Shown: one piece after another, positions 33,693-42,673 of the stretch
How the letters are laid out: every line of letters begins with the position of its first letter
How positions within the stretch are numbered: the first letter of the stretch is position 1
Source of the DNA: Jatrophihabitans cynanchi
GTDB taxonomy: Bacteria > Actinomycetota > Actinomycetes > Mycobacteriales > Jatrophihabitantaceae
NCBI RefSeq assembly: GCF_027247405.1
Contig: NZ_CP097463.1
Location: 1 to 64,000 of the forward strand
Reading direction: 5' to 3'
Length of the DNA: 64,000 nt
Notes under the pieces: generated by a model
The model's input: only the letters and a program-made list of their open reading frames with translations
Databases searched by the model: none
Told to the model about the DNA's origin: nothing
Program-made: the position numbers and the translations under genes

Positions 33693-35594
33693 TCAGCACA
33701 CCTCGACCGGCGGGGACGGCTCGCTGGTGCGGCTGAACTGCGTGCGGTACAGCTCGGCGTACAGGCCGTTCGCGGCGAGCAGTTCCTCGTGGGTGCCCTG
33801 CTCGGCGATGCGGCCGTCGTCGATGACCAGAACCTTGTCGGCCTTCTGGATCGTGGACAGGCGATGCGCGATCACCACGGAGGTACGGCCGACCAGCGCG
33901 TGCGCCAGCGCGTCCTGCACCGCCGCCTCGCTCTCGCTGTCCAAATGTGCCGTCGCCTCGTCCAGGATCACGATCTCCGGTGCCTTGAGCAGCAGTCGCG
34001 CGATCGCCAGCCGCGCCTTCTCCCCGCCGGAGAGCCGGTAGCCCCGGTCGCCGACCAGCGTGTCCAGCCCGTCCGGCAGCGAGCGAACCAGCTCGCCGAT
34101 CTGCGCCGCCCCGATCGCGTCCCAGAGCTCGTCGTCGCTCGCGTGCGGCTTGGCGTACAGCAGGTTGCCGCGGATCGTGTCGTGGAACATGTGAGCTTCC
34201 TGGCTGACGACGCCGATGCGGTCGCGCAGCGACTGCTGGGTGACGGTGCGCACGTCGTGTCCGCCGACCAGCACCTGGCCCTCGCGCACGTCGTAGATGC
34301 GCGGGACGAGCTGGCTGATCGTGGTCTTGCCCGCGCCGGACGGCCCGACCAGCGCGACCAGCTCGCCCGGCTCGGCCCGGAACGAGACCCCGCGCAACAC
34401 GAGCTGCGGCTGGGTGTTGTCCAGTACCGCGACGTCCTCCAACGAGGCGAGGGACACCTCGCCGGCCGACGGGTAGGCGAACCGCACATCGGCGAACTCG
34501 ATGCTGCGCGCGTCGGCGGGCAGCTCGATCGCGTCCGGGGCGTCGTCGATCATCGGCGGCAGGTCGAGGATCTCGAAGACCCGGTCGAAGCTGACCAGTG
34601 CGCTCATGACATCCACCCGCGCGTTGGACAGCGCGGTGAGCGGACCGTACAGCCGGGTGAGCAACAGGGCCAAGGTCACCACCGTCCCCGCCGACAGCTC
34701 GCCCTTGATCGCGAAGTAGCCGCCGAGGCCGTACACGAGAGCCTGCGCGAGCGAGGCGACCAGGGTGAGCGCGACGAAGAACGCGCGGCCGTACATCGCC
34801 GAGGTGACGCCGATGTCGCGTACCCGCGCGGCGCGGCCGCGGAACGAGGCGTCCTCGGCCTCGGCCCGCCCGAAGAGCTTGACCAGCAGGGCGCCCGCGA
34901 CGTTGAACCGCTCGGTCATGGTCGCGTTCATCGAGGCGTTCAGGTTGTACGACTCGCGGGTGATCGCTTGCAGGCGGGTGCCGATGCGGCGGGCCGGAAT
35001 GACGAAGATCGGCAGCATGACCAGGGACAGCAGCGTGATCTGCCACGACAGGCTGAACATCACGCCGGCGGTGAGCACCAGGCTGACCACGTTGGACACC
35101 AGCCCGGACAGCGTGGACGTGAAGGCCTGCTGCGCCCCGAGCACGTCGTTGTTCAGCCGGCTGACCAGTGCACCGGTCTGGGTACGCGTGAAGAAGGCGA
35201 GCGGCATGCGCTGCACGTGGTCGAAGACCGCGGTGCGCATGTCGTAGATGAGCCCTTCGCCGATCCGTGCCGAGTACCAGCGCTGAGCGAAGGAGAGCCC
35301 GGCGTCGACCACCGCGAGCCCGGCGATGACGAGCGCGATGTCGACGACCACGCGCACCGCGGCGTGGCCGGTGATCTGGTTGACGACGCGGCCGGCCAGG
35401 ATCGGTGTCACCACCCCGATCAAGGCGTCGGCGACGATGATGAGCAGGAAGACCGCGAGTTCCTTGCGGTACGGCCTGGCGAAGGCGAACACGCGCTTGT
35501 ACGTGCCGGGCGGCAGCTGCTTGTCGACGACCGAACTGTCAGCGCGGTGCATCGAGCGGAACGCCCGCATGGAACTTTGCGAATACATGCTCAA
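33693..35594 (-). CDS. ABC exporter, fused membrane and ATPase domains
   Basis: 633 aa. Residues about 45-340 form a six-helix exporter domain; residues about 370-620 are the ATPase with Walker A GPSGAGKTT, signature LSGGEKAR, Walker B IVILDEATAHLD and H-loop VIAHRLST. It resembles multidrug/lipid half-transporters (MsbA/LmrA type) and probably forms a homodimer; substrate unknown. The TTG at 35594 is used because GGGAGG lies 8 nt upstream; the next in-frame ATG at 35588 is also possible. Monocistronic, convergent with the ROK gene across the repeats. Confidence 0.9.
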   Translation of the reverse strand: MSMYSQSSMRAFRSMHRADSSVVDKQLPPGTYKRVFAFARPYRKELAVFLLIIVADALIGVVTPILAGRVVNQITGHAAVRVVVDIALVIAGLAVVDAGLSFAQRWYSARIGEGLIYDMRTAVFDHVQRMPLAFFTRTQTGALVSRLNNDVLGAQQAFTSTLSGLVSNVVSLVLTAGVMFSLSWQITLLSLVMLPIFVIPARRIGTRLQAITRESYNLNASMNATMTERFNVAGALLVKLFGRAEAEDASFRGRAARVRDIGVTSAMYGRAFFVALTLVASLAQALVYGLGGYFAIKGELSAGTVVTLALLLTRLYGPLTALSNARVDVMSALVSFDRVFEILDLPPMIDDAPDAIELPADARSIEFADVRFAYPSAGEVSLASLEDVAVLDNTQPQLVLRGVSFRAEPGELVALVGPSGAGKTTISQLVPRIYDVREGQVLVGGHDVRTVTQQSLRDRIGVVSQEAHMFHDTIRGNLLYAKPHASDDELWDAIGAAQIGELVRSLPDGLDTLVGDRGYRLSGGEKARLAIARLLLKAPEIVILDEATAHLDSESEAAVQDALAHALVGRTSVVIAHRLSTIQKADKVLVIDDGRIAEQGTHEELLAANGLYAELYRTQFSRTSEPSPPVEVC

Positions 35595-35660
35595 CTGCTA
35601 CACCTCCCGAGCGGCAACGCCGGGTGCTCGCGGCCTGTTCCCCGGGCGGGCCGGCTGCCC

Positions 35661-36467
35661 TCACGCCTCGCCGTCGAGCCCGGCCAGCGCCCGCAGCCGG
35701 CGGTACTGGGCCTCGCGCTCGGCCGCCTCCTGTGCGGCCTGGGTGCGCGCGCCGGCGGCCAACAGCAGCGCCTTGGTCTCGGTGGCGGCGTCGCGGGGCA
35801 CGGCGAGCAGCGCGGCGACGGTCTCGGCGACGGCGGCGTCCAGTTCGCCGGCGAGGACCGCGCGTGACGCGAGCCCGATCGCCACGGCCTCGCCCGCCCC
35901 GACCCGCCGTCCGGTCAGGCAGATCTCGGCGGCGCGGGAGTAACCCACCAGGTCGACCAGCCGCTTGGTGCCGCCGAGATCGGGGACGATCCCGAGCGAC
36001 GGTTCGGCCATGGCGAACTGGGCGTCGTCGGCTACGATCCGGATGTCCGCGCCCAGCGCCAGTTGGCAGCCGGCCCCGATGGCGTGGCCCTGGACCGCTG
36101 CCACGCTGACCACGGCCGGACGCGAGGAGAAGTCGAACGCGCGCTGCCAGCGGCCGATCAGCTCGCCCGCCTGCTCGGCAGTGCCGCGGGCGAGCGAGAC
36201 GATCCCGGGCGCGCCGGGCACCCCCTCGGACGTGAACATCGCACGGTCGAGCCCGGCGGAGAACGCCCGGCCGCGTCCGCGCAGCACCACGACCCGCACC
36301 GTTCCGGGAAGCTGCCCGGCGACGTCGGCGAGCGCCGCCCAGGTGTGCGGCGACTGGCAGTTCAGCCGCTCCGGCCGGTCGAGGGTGAGCGTCGCGACCT
36401 CACCGGAGACTTCGGCGGCTAGGCCTGCTTCGGGGGGAACCGGTATCGCGATGGGGTCCTCGGGCAC
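35661..36467 (-). CDS. Enoyl-CoA hydratase/isomerase family protein
   Basis: 268 aa crotonase-fold protein. The oxyanion-hole motifs are present: RGRGRAFSAGLDR (about residue 66) and VQGHAIGAGCQLALGADIRIV (about 125); the acid residue region AEPSLGIVPDLGGTKRL follows. It may catalyse beta-oxidation-type hydration or isomerisation; exact substrate unknown. It corresponds in position to M. tuberculosis echA12. Start is GTG 36467, with TAACCT 6 nt upstream inside the end of the HTH gene. Confidence 0.88.
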   Translation of the reverse strand: MPEDPIAIPVPPEAGLAAEVSGEVATLTLDRPERLNCQSPHTWAALADVAGQLPGTVRVVVLRGRGRAFSAGLDRAMFTSEGVPGAPGIVSLARGTAEQAGELIGRWQRAFDFSSRPAVVSVAAVQGHAIGAGCQLALGADIRIVADDAQFAMAEPSLGIVPDLGGTKRLVDLVGYSRAAEICLTGRRVGAGEAVAIGLASRAVLAGELDAAVAETVAALLAVPRDAATETKALLLAAGARTQAAQEAAEREAQYRRLRALAGLDGEA

Positions 36468-36473
36468 CCCCGC

Positions 36474-36479
36474 AGGTTA
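36474..36479 (-). promoter_or_regulatory. Predicted -10 box (TAACCT) for the enoyl-CoA hydratase gene
   Basis: On the minus strand TAACCT begins with the stop codon of the HTH gene and ends 6 nt before the GTG at 36467, the leaderless spacing. Confidence 0.45.
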
Positions 36480-36698
36480 CTTGGCCTTCGCCTTGGCCTT
36501 GCCCCGAGTCGCTCCGCCACGCCCGCGCAGGGCCACGCCGGACTCGGACAGCACGCGGTGCACGAAGCCGTAGGACCGACCGTGCGAGTCGGCCAGTTCA
36601 CGGATGCTCTTGCCCTTGTCGTACTGCTTCTTCAGATCTGTCGCAAGCTTGCTGCGCTCAGCGCCCGTGATCCGGGCACCCTTCTTCAACACGGCCAT
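36477..36698 (-). CDS. Small helix-turn-helix protein
   Basis: 73 aa, start ATG 36698 with GGGGACAGGAC upstream. Residues about 30-55 (SIRELADSHGRSYGFVHRVLSESG) form a clear helix-turn-helix; the C-terminus is a basic Lys/Ala tail. Very similar short proteins are conserved in actinomycetes and are probably DNA-binding; targets are unknown. A sigma-70-like promoter is seen upstream, implying steady expression. An in-frame extension to 36803 is not supported. Confidence 0.85.
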   Translation of the reverse strand: MAVLKKGARITGAERSKLATDLKKQYDKGKSIRELADSHGRSYGFVHRVLSESGVALRGRGGATRGKAKAKAK

Positions 36699-36759
36699 TG
36701 TCCTGTCCCCTTTTACGCATGCGGAACTGTCCAGAGCCAGTGGTCCGCCGACACCGCGA

Positions 36760-36788
36760 TTGATAGCAGCGCACCGGACCGGACGCAA
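36760..36788 (-). promoter_or_regulatory. Sigma-70-like promoter of the small HTH gene
   Basis: On the minus strand, TTGCGT (36783-36788) and TATCAA (36760-36765) are separated by exactly 17 bp. The predicted start of transcription gives a leader of about 55 nt before the ATG at 36698. The rest of the 240-bp gap to the ABC-F gene shows no gene. Confidence 0.5.
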
Positions 36789-36938
36789 GATCGACTTGGG
36801 CAATCTGCGACCTGTGATTCGTCAAGGGTGGACACGCTACCCCAAAATGACCTAGGAACGAGCCGCTCGAACCGTCTATTGCGTGCCAGTGCCGGGGCTT
36901 CCGCTGACGCCGGCCGACGCCGCGTGCGACCAGCGCGC

Positions 36939-38555
36939 TCAGGCCAGTGCGACGAGGTCGGCGAGCTCGCTGCTCCACGAATCCTCGACGCCGTCGGGCA
37001 GCAGGATGACCTTGTCCGGAGCGAGCGCCTCGACCGCGCCCTCGTCGTGCGTCACCAGCACGATCGCCCCGCTGTAGGTGCGCAGCGCGTCGAGCACCTG
37101 CTCACGGCTCACCGGGTCCAGGTTGTTCGTGGGTTCGTCCAGCAACAGCACGTTCGCCGCACTGGTCACGAGCATGGCCAGCGCCAGCCGGGTCTTCTCG
37201 CCGCCGGACAGCACGCCCGCCGGCTTGTCGACGTCGTCGCCGGTGAACAGGAAGGCGCCGAGGATCTTGCGCAGATCGGTGTCGGTGAGGTCCGCGCGCC
37301 CGACACTGCTCGCCGACGTGCGCATGTTCTCCAGGATCGTGCGGTCGTGATCGAGCGTCTCGTGCTCCTGGGCGTAGTAGCCCAGACGCAGGCCGTGACC
37401 AGGGCGTACCTCGCCGGTGTCCGGGGCCTCGATGCCGGCCAGCAGCCGCAGCAAGGTGGTCTTGCCGGCGCCGTTGAGCCCGAGGACGACCACGCGTGTG
37501 CCGCGGTCGATCGCCAGGTCGACGTCGGCGAACACCTCCAGCGAGCCGTAGCTCTTGGACAACCCGCCGGCCGTCATCGGCGTCCGCCCGCACGGCGCGG
37601 GTGCCGGGAACCGCAGCCGGGCCACCTTGTCGCTGACGCGCACCTCGGCCAGGCCTGCGGCCAGAGCGGCGGCGCGCCGATCCATCTGGTGCGCGGCGCG
37701 CGCCTTGGTCGCCTTGGCGCGCATCTTGTCCGCCTGGCTGCGCAGCGTCTCGATCTTGCGCTCAGCGTTGGCGCGTTCGCGATGCCGGCGCCGCTCGTCG
37801 GTCTCGCGCTGCTGCAGGTAGGCCTTCCACCCGACGTTGTAGACGTCGACGGTGGTCCGGTTCGCGTCCAGGTACCAGACCTTGTTGACGACGGCCTCGA
37901 GCAGCTCCACGTCGTGGCTGACCATGACCAGGCCGCCGTCGTGCTGGCGCAAGAAGTCGCGCAGCCAGGTGATCGAGTCGGCGTCCAGGTGGTTGGTCGG
38001 CTCGTCGAGCAGCAGCGTGGTCGGCTCCCCCGCGTCGGCGAACAGGATGCGGGCCAGCTCCACCCGGCGCCGCTGGCCGCCGGACAGCGTGCGCAGCGGC
38101 TGCGCCAGGACGCGGTCGGGCAGCCCCAGGTTCGCGCAGATGCGGGCCGCCTCGCTCTCGGCCGCATAGCCGCCGAGTGCGGAGAAGCGCTCCTCCAGGT
38201 TGCCGTAGCGGCGGATCAGCGCGCTGTCGTCCGGGCGCTCGGCAAGCCCGATCTGCGCCTTGGCGATGTCGCTGACGAGCGTGTCCAGGCCGCGGGCGGA
38301 CAGCACCCGGTCACGGGCGGTCACGTCCAGGTCCCCGGTGCGCGGGTCCTGCGGCAGGTAGCCGGTGGGTCCGCGGCGGTCGAGCTGACCCGCGTGCGGC
38401 AGGCCCTCGCCCGCGAGCACGCGCATCGTGGTCGTCTTGCCGGCTCCGTTGCGACCCACGAGTCCGATCCGGTCACCGTTCTGGACGCGCAGCGTCAACG
38501 GCTCGAGCAGGATCCGTGCGCCGGCGCGGAGCTCGAGCCCGGTGGCGGTGATCAT
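36939..38555 (-). CDS. ABC-F family ATPase
   Basis: 538 aa, soluble, two ATPase domains: Walker A VGRNGAGKTT (about 34) and LGLNGAGKTT (about 350), signatures LSGGQRRR and LSGGEKTR, Walker B LLLDEPTNHLD and LLLDEPTNNLD, joined by the charged linker (about 240-300, ERRRHRERANAERKIE) typical of ABC-F. No membrane segments. Family members act on ribosomes as translation factors (EttA/Uup type) or give antibiotic resistance. Corresponds in order to M. tuberculosis Rv1473. TAGAAT lies 10 nt before the ATG at 38555. Confidence 0.93.
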   Translation of the reverse strand: MITATGLELRAGARILLEPLTLRVQNGDRIGLVGRNGAGKTTTMRVLAGEGLPHAGQLDRRGPTGYLPQDPRTGDLDVTARDRVLSARGLDTLVSDIAKAQIGLAERPDDSALIRRYGNLEERFSALGGYAAESEAARICANLGLPDRVLAQPLRTLSGGQRRRVELARILFADAGEPTTLLLDEPTNHLDADSITWLRDFLRQHDGGLVMVSHDVELLEAVVNKVWYLDANRTTVDVYNVGWKAYLQQRETDERRRHRERANAERKIETLRSQADKMRAKATKARAAHQMDRRAAALAAGLAEVRVSDKVARLRFPAPAPCGRTPMTAGGLSKSYGSLEVFADVDLAIDRGTRVVVLGLNGAGKTTLLRLLAGIEAPDTGEVRPGHGLRLGYYAQEHETLDHDRTILENMRTSASSVGRADLTDTDLRKILGAFLFTGDDVDKPAGVLSGGEKTRLALAMLVTSAANVLLLDEPTNNLDPVSREQVLDALRTYSGAIVLVTHDEGAVEALAPDKVILLPDGVEDSWSSELADLVALA

Positions 38556-38594
38556 TTCCCTGCTGATTCTACCCGCGCGGACCGCGGGGATTCG

Positions 38595-40439
38595 CTACCC
38601 ACGTGGCGGGAGCCAGCGGGGGCGCACGACGCGCAGCCGAAGCACCCGCTCGACGTCACGCGCCTCCTGCAGGTCGCGCAGCCGCCCGGCGAGCAGCATG
38701 GTCAAGGAGATGATGCCGACGACGCGGCCCGGGTCATCACGTGCCACGACCGGCATCCGGTCCACCTCGCCGGCCGCCATCCGGGTGGCCACGTGCCGCA
38801 GCGTCTCGTCGGCGTGGGTGACGATGGGGTCGGCGATACCCAGCGCACCCACCTCGATGTCGCTCGAGCCGTCGTGGGCCGCCGTCTCCAGTTGCGTGCG
38901 GGTCACGACCGCGACCAGCCGGTAGTCCGGGCCGAGGACCGGGTAGAGCATCTGCCGGCGCTGCGCGACGTTGGCCGGATCGTGATCGGAGATCGAGTGC
39001 AGCGCGTCGGCTGCGGACAGGTCCGCCTCGAAGGTCAGCACGTTGCTCTCCATGACCTCGCCGACGAACAGGATCTCCAGCGGGTCGACGTCGTACTCGC
39101 GGGACAGGTGGAAGCCGCGCCGGGCGATCTTCTCGGTGAGGACGGACCGTTTGAGCACCAGGACGGAGACCGCGAACGCGGTGGACGCGCCGATGATCAG
39201 CGGCAGCAGCGCGTCGAACCGGTGGGTGAGTTCGAGCGCGAAGACGACGCCGGTGAACGGCGAGCGCATCACCCCGCCGAGGACACCGGCGAGCGCGACC
39301 AGCGCCCAGAACCCGGGGCCGACCTGCGGGAAGACGTGCTCGGCCAGCGCGCCGAGCGCGCCGCCGATCATGAACATCGGGGCGAGCACGCCGCCCGACG
39401 TGCCCGACCCGAGGGAGAGCGACCAGATGACGGTCTTGACGATGAGGATGCCGACGACCAGCTTGAGCCCGATCGTGCCGTCGAGTTCGGATCCGATGAT
39501 GTCGTAGCCGACGCCGAGCGCCTGCGGCACGATCAGGCCGCCGACGCCGATGATCACGCCGCCGATGGCCGGCCACCACATCCAGTGCACCGGCAGCTTG
39601 CGGAAGCCGTCCTCGGCCGCGTACACGAGCACGGTGGCCAGCAGCGCGAGCAGCCCGGCAGCGACGCCCAGCGCGACGCAGAGCAGGTCGCACCAGGCGT
39701 TCAGGTGCAGCGCTCCGGAGGGCACCTTGAACAGGACGCCCTCGCCCAGCAGCGGATACCGGACCACGGTGGCCACGCAGACGGCGGCCGCGACGGGGAC
39801 GTAGCTGCGCGGGCGCCACTCGAACAGCAGCAACTCGACCGCGAGCATGATCGCGGCGAACGGCGTGTTGAACGTCGCGGCCATGCCGGCGGCGGAGCCG
39901 GCCACCAGCAGCGTCTTGCGCTCGTCGGCCGTCAGTCGCAGGAACTGGGCGAACAGCGAGCCCAGCGCGCCGCCGGTCATGATGATCGGCCCCTCCGCGC
40001 CGAACGGGCCACCGGTGCCGATCGCCACGGCCGAGGAGATCGGTTTGAGGACCGCGACCCGGGGCTGCACCTTGCTGCCGCCGAGCAGGATCGCCTCGAT
40101 GGCTTCGGGCATGCCGTGCCCGCGGATCTTCTCCGAGCCGTACCGGGCCATCAGGCCGATGACGAGCCCGCCGGCTATCGGGGCGAAGAGCACCACGACC
40201 GGGTTGTGGTGCCCGGTGCCGGGCGCGACCAGGTGCGTGTTGAACCGCTCGTAGAAGACGGCGTTGGTGATGATCCCGATCAGGCGCAGCAATGCCCACG
40301 CGACGCACGCGCTGACCGCGCCGATCGGCAGCGCCAGCGCGGTGATCACCAGCATCCGCCGGGTGGCGGTGAAATCGCCGAGATGGCCGACGTCGCGCGG
40401 CCGGTCGAGTGGCGTCCCGAGCGCTTCCTCTGTAGTCAC
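38595..40439 (-). CDS. CLC chloride channel/antiporter with C-terminal CBS domains
   Basis: 614 aa. Residues about 28-440 form the CLC membrane domain with the selectivity motifs GHGMPEA (GxGIPE type), GPFGAEGPI (gating Glu, GxEGP) and GSGTSGGVLAPMF (GxFxP type), then TGVVFALELT. Residues about 455-590 hold a CBS pair (GEVMESNVLTFEADLSAADAL and EVGALGIADPIVTHADETLRHVATRMAAGEVDRMPVV), which usually bind adenine nucleotides. Start is GTG 40439. It is divergent from marR with a shared palindrome between. Confidence 0.92.
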   Translation of the reverse strand: MTTEEALGTPLDRPRDVGHLGDFTATRRMLVITALALPIGAVSACVAWALLRLIGIITNAVFYERFNTHLVAPGTGHHNPVVVLFAPIAGGLVIGLMARYGSEKIRGHGMPEAIEAILLGGSKVQPRVAVLKPISSAVAIGTGGPFGAEGPIIMTGGALGSLFAQFLRLTADERKTLLVAGSAAGMAATFNTPFAAIMLAVELLLFEWRPRSYVPVAAAVCVATVVRYPLLGEGVLFKVPSGALHLNAWCDLLCVALGVAAGLLALLATVLVYAAEDGFRKLPVHWMWWPAIGGVIIGVGGLIVPQALGVGYDIIGSELDGTIGLKLVVGILIVKTVIWSLSLGSGTSGGVLAPMFMIGGALGALAEHVFPQVGPGFWALVALAGVLGGVMRSPFTGVVFALELTHRFDALLPLIIGASTAFAVSVLVLKRSVLTEKIARRGFHLSREYDVDPLEILFVGEVMESNVLTFEADLSAADALHSISDHDPANVAQRRQMLYPVLGPDYRLVAVVTRTQLETAAHDGSSDIEVGALGIADPIVTHADETLRHVATRMAAGEVDRMPVVARDDPGRVVGIISLTMLLAGRLRDLQEARDVERVLRLRVVRPRWLPPRG

Positions 40440-40461
40440 CTGTGTCCCTCGTCGTGCTGTA

Positions 40462-40472
40462 TCGTAATACGA
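40462..40472. promoter_or_regulatory. Putative MarR operator between clc and marR
   Basis: TCGTA-A-TACGA is an 11-bp palindrome with a central A, in the only AT-rich patch of the 80-bp divergent gap (TATCGTAATACGACGCAATA). Its place fits autoregulation of marR and control of the clc gene. Confidence 0.5.
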
Positions 40473-40519
40473 CGCAATATACTAGCCTGCAGCCGTCGTC
40501 ATCGATGCAAGGGGGCCAC

Positions 40520-40939
40520 GTGCCGAGCGCCCGGCGCATTACCGATCGTGACTATGCCCGCTTGCTGAGCGTTCGTACCAGGCTGCGCCGGTTCGAGCGC
40601 TGGAGCGCAGAGCAGGCGGCGGCCCAGGGCCTGACCGCCAGCCAGCACCAGTTGCTGCTCGCGGTCCGCGGGCACGACGAACCGGCCGGCCCGACGATCG
40701 GCCAGGTGGCCGACTACCTGATGGTGCGGCACAACACCGCCGTCGAGCTGGTCGACCGCACCCAGGACCTCGGCCTGCTCGACCGGACCCGGGACACCAC
40801 CGACCATCGCATCGTCCGGCTCACCTTGACCGAGGAGGGCCTGGCGCGGCTGGCAGCGCTGGCCGGATCGCACATCGAGGAGCTGAGCCGGCTGGGCCCG
40901 ATGCTCGACGGGCTGACGGCGGCGCTGTCGCAGGACTGA
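40520..40939 (+). CDS. MarR-family transcriptional regulator
   Basis: 139 aa, start GTG 40520 with AAGGGGG upstream; an in-frame extension to 40442 lies over the palindrome and is not supported. The winged-helix HTH spans about residues 45-100 (PTIGQVADYLMVRHNTAVELVDRTQDLGLLDRTRDTTDHRIVRLTLTEEG), including the MarR wing DxRxxxLxLTxxG. Divergent from the CLC channel gene, which is the likely target. The ligand is unknown. Confidence 0.9.
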   Translation: MPSARRITDRDYARLLSVRTRLRRFERWSAEQAAAQGLTASQHQLLLAVRGHDEPAGPTIGQVADYLMVRHNTAVELVDRTQDLGLLDRTRDTTDHRIVRLTLTEEGLARLAALAGSHIEELSRLGPMLDGLTAALSQD

Positions 40940-40940
40940 C

Positions 40941-40967
40941 GGCCGGGCATGACATCCGTGCGCCCGG
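40941..40967 (+). terminator. Possible terminator hairpin after marR
   Basis: GCCGGGC (40941-40947) and GCCCGGC (40961-40967), 7 bp, loop 13 nt, directly after the marR stop. Short, so only tentative. Confidence 0.4.
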
Positions 40968-41010
40968 CACGGCAGGATTCGTCCCATAGGCACCTGCCGG
41001 GAGGCCCGCG

Positions 41011-41955
41011 ATGAAGTACAACGACGACGCCCAGCTGGACACCTCCGGCGTCCAGGACGCCCGCTCCGGGGGCGGTCTGGGCGGCCTCGGCGGCCGTGGC
41101 GTCGCGGTCGGCGGCGGCGGCCTAGGGCTGGTCGGTGTGCTCGTGTACGTGCTGATCTCGGTGCTCGGCGGTGGTGGCGGGGGCGAGGGCGGGTCGGTCG
41201 CCGACGTGGTGCTCGGGCAGCTCGGCCAGGGCGGCGCCCCGGCCACCGCCGACAACAGCCAGATCCAGAAGGAGTGCCGGACCGGCGCGGACGCGAACAG
41301 CCACCTCGAGTGCGCCGTGGTCGCCGACATCGACTCGATCCAGGCCTACTGGAGCGCCGAGCTGCCCGAGCTGGGCAAGCGCTACACCGACGTGCCCACG
41401 GTGTGGTTCACCGGACAGGTGTCCACCGGCTGTGGAGCCGCGGACGCCGGCTCGGGGCCGTTCTACTGCCCCGCCGACAAGCGGGTGTACATCGACCTGT
41501 CCTTCTACGACGACGTGAAGACCCAGTTCGGCGCTGCCGGCGGCCCGTTCGTCAACGCGTACGTGCTGGCCCACGAGTACGGCCATCACGTCCAGGACCT
41601 GCTCGGCACCGAGGCCAAGGTACGCACCAGGCAGGGACCCAAGTCCGATTCGGTGCGCCTGGAGCTACAGGCGGACTGCTACGCCGGGGTGTGGGCGAAC
41701 CACGCCACCACGACGCCGGACGCCGACGGGAACGTGCTGATCAGCGAGATCACCGACCAGGACATCAGCAACGCGCTGGACGCCGCATCCCGGATCGGCG
41801 ACGACTACATCCAGAAGAACCTGGGCAACGGGACGGTGAACCAGAACGCCTTCACGCACGGCTCGTCGGCGCAGCGGGAGAAGTGGTTCACCACCGGCTA
41901 CCGGACCGGTGACCCCACGCGATGCGACACCTTCGGCACGGACAACCTGGGCTGA
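41011..41955 (+). CDS. Membrane-anchored neutral zinc metallopeptidase, YpfJ/KPN_02809 type
   Basis: 314 aa. A short basic N-terminus precedes a Gly-rich stretch and one membrane segment (about 33-52), then an extracellular peptidase domain. The zinc motif is HEYGHH (residues 188-193), with the downstream Glu-containing LELQADCYAGVWAN; four Cys may form disulfides. The family is of unknown physiological role. Start ATG 41011 with GGGAGG upstream. It converges with the DUF3817 gene 6 bp away. Confidence 0.9.
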   Translation: MKYNDDAQLDTSGVQDARSGGGLGGLGGRGVAVGGGGLGLVGVLVYVLISVLGGGGGGEGGSVADVVLGQLGQGGAPATADNSQIQKECRTGADANSHLECAVVADIDSIQAYWSAELPELGKRYTDVPTVWFTGQVSTGCGAADAGSGPFYCPADKRVYIDLSFYDDVKTQFGAAGGPFVNAYVLAHEYGHHVQDLLGTEAKVRTRQGPKSDSVRLELQADCYAGVWANHATTTPDADGNVLISEITDQDISNALDAASRIGDDYIQKNLGNGTVNQNAFTHGSSAQREKWFTTGYRTGDPTRCDTFGTDNLG

Positions 41956-41961
41956 GCGCGC

Positions 41962-42258
41962 TCAGGCCGCCGCCTGCCGCGCCTGCAGGTCCGGGCGGCG
42001 TGCGACGAGCAGGCCACCGCCGGGGACGACCGCGTCGATCAGCACGATCAGGAACGTGCCCGCGCTCCAGCGCATCGGCGCGCGCAGTTGCAGCGCCAGC
42101 AGCACGTACCCGATGAACAACGCGCCGTGGATCGGGCCGAGGATCTTCACCCCGAGCGGGGCGTCGGCGGAGTACTTGACCACGGTCGCCACGATCAGGG
42201 CCAGCCAGGAGACCGCCTCGACGACGGCCACGGTGCGGAACGCGCGCGCGGTGAGCAT
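41962..42258 (-). CDS. DUF3817 membrane protein
   Basis: 98 aa with three membrane segments (about residues 10-28, 40-60, 66-84), typical of the DUF3817 family (LGPIHGALFIGYVLLAL). Function unknown. The ATG at 42258 is preceded by TAGGTT with a 6-nt gap, so it probably has its own leaderless transcript instead of being read from the suf operon 70 bp upstream. Confidence 0.85.
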   Translation of the reverse strand: MLTARAFRTVAVVEAVSWLALIVATVVKYSADAPLGVKILGPIHGALFIGYVLLALQLRAPMRWSAGTFLIVLIDAVVPGGGLLVARRPDLQARQAAA

Positions 42259-42264
42259 GCACCG

Positions 42265-42270
42265 AACCTA
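42265..42270 (-). promoter_or_regulatory. Predicted -10 box (TAGGTT) for the DUF3817 gene
   Basis: On the minus strand TAGGTT ends 6 nt before the ATG at 42258. Confidence 0.5.
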
Positions 42271-42328
42271 TGGCGGCGTCCCCGCAGATGCGGCGCCGTC
42301 CTCGCCGTCCCCTCAGCCGGCGCGGGCG

Positions 42329-42673
42329 TCAGACGTTGAAGCCGAGGGCGCGCAACTGCTCGCGGCCGTCGTCGGTGATCTTGTCCGGGCCCCACGGCGG
42401 CATCCACACCCAGTTGATGCGCACCTCGCTGGCCAGCGGGGTCGGGCCGCCGGTCAGCGCGCTGTGGGCCTGGTCCTCGATCACGTCGGTCAGCGGGCAG
42501 GCGGCGGACGTCAGCGTCATGTCGATCGTGACCACGATGCCGGCGTCGGACTCGTCGGCGCGGGCGTCGTAGACCAGGCCCAGGTCGACGACGTTGATGC
42601 CGAGCTCCGGGTCGACGACGTCGCGCATCGCCTCGTCGATCTCGTCCCGCGACGGGACGGTGGTGGTGGTCAT
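42329..42673 (-). CDS. sufT: SUF system Fe-S assembly factor (MIP18/DUF59 family)
   Basis: 114 aa: DUF59 domain with DVVDPELGINVVDLGLVYD and the conserved Cys in LTSAACPLTDVIEDQ, which binds metal or cluster in homologues. The C-terminus MPPWGPDKITDDGREQLRALGF is typical of SufT. Acts late in Fe-S protein maturation. It overlaps sufU by ATGA and is the last suf gene. Confidence 0.92.
   Translation of the reverse strand: MTTTTVPSRDEIDEAMRDVVDPELGINVVDLGLVYDARADESDAGIVVTIDMTLTSAACPLTDVIEDQAHSALTGGPTPLASEVRINWVWMPPWGPDKITDDGREQLRALGFNV

Noticed and set aside
36558-40568. A 1336-codon plus-strand open frame opposite the ABC-F and CLC genes
   Set aside because: It is antisense to two genes with full motif sets, and its composition (Arg/Asp/His/Gly-rich, no domains) is what high GC produces by chance.
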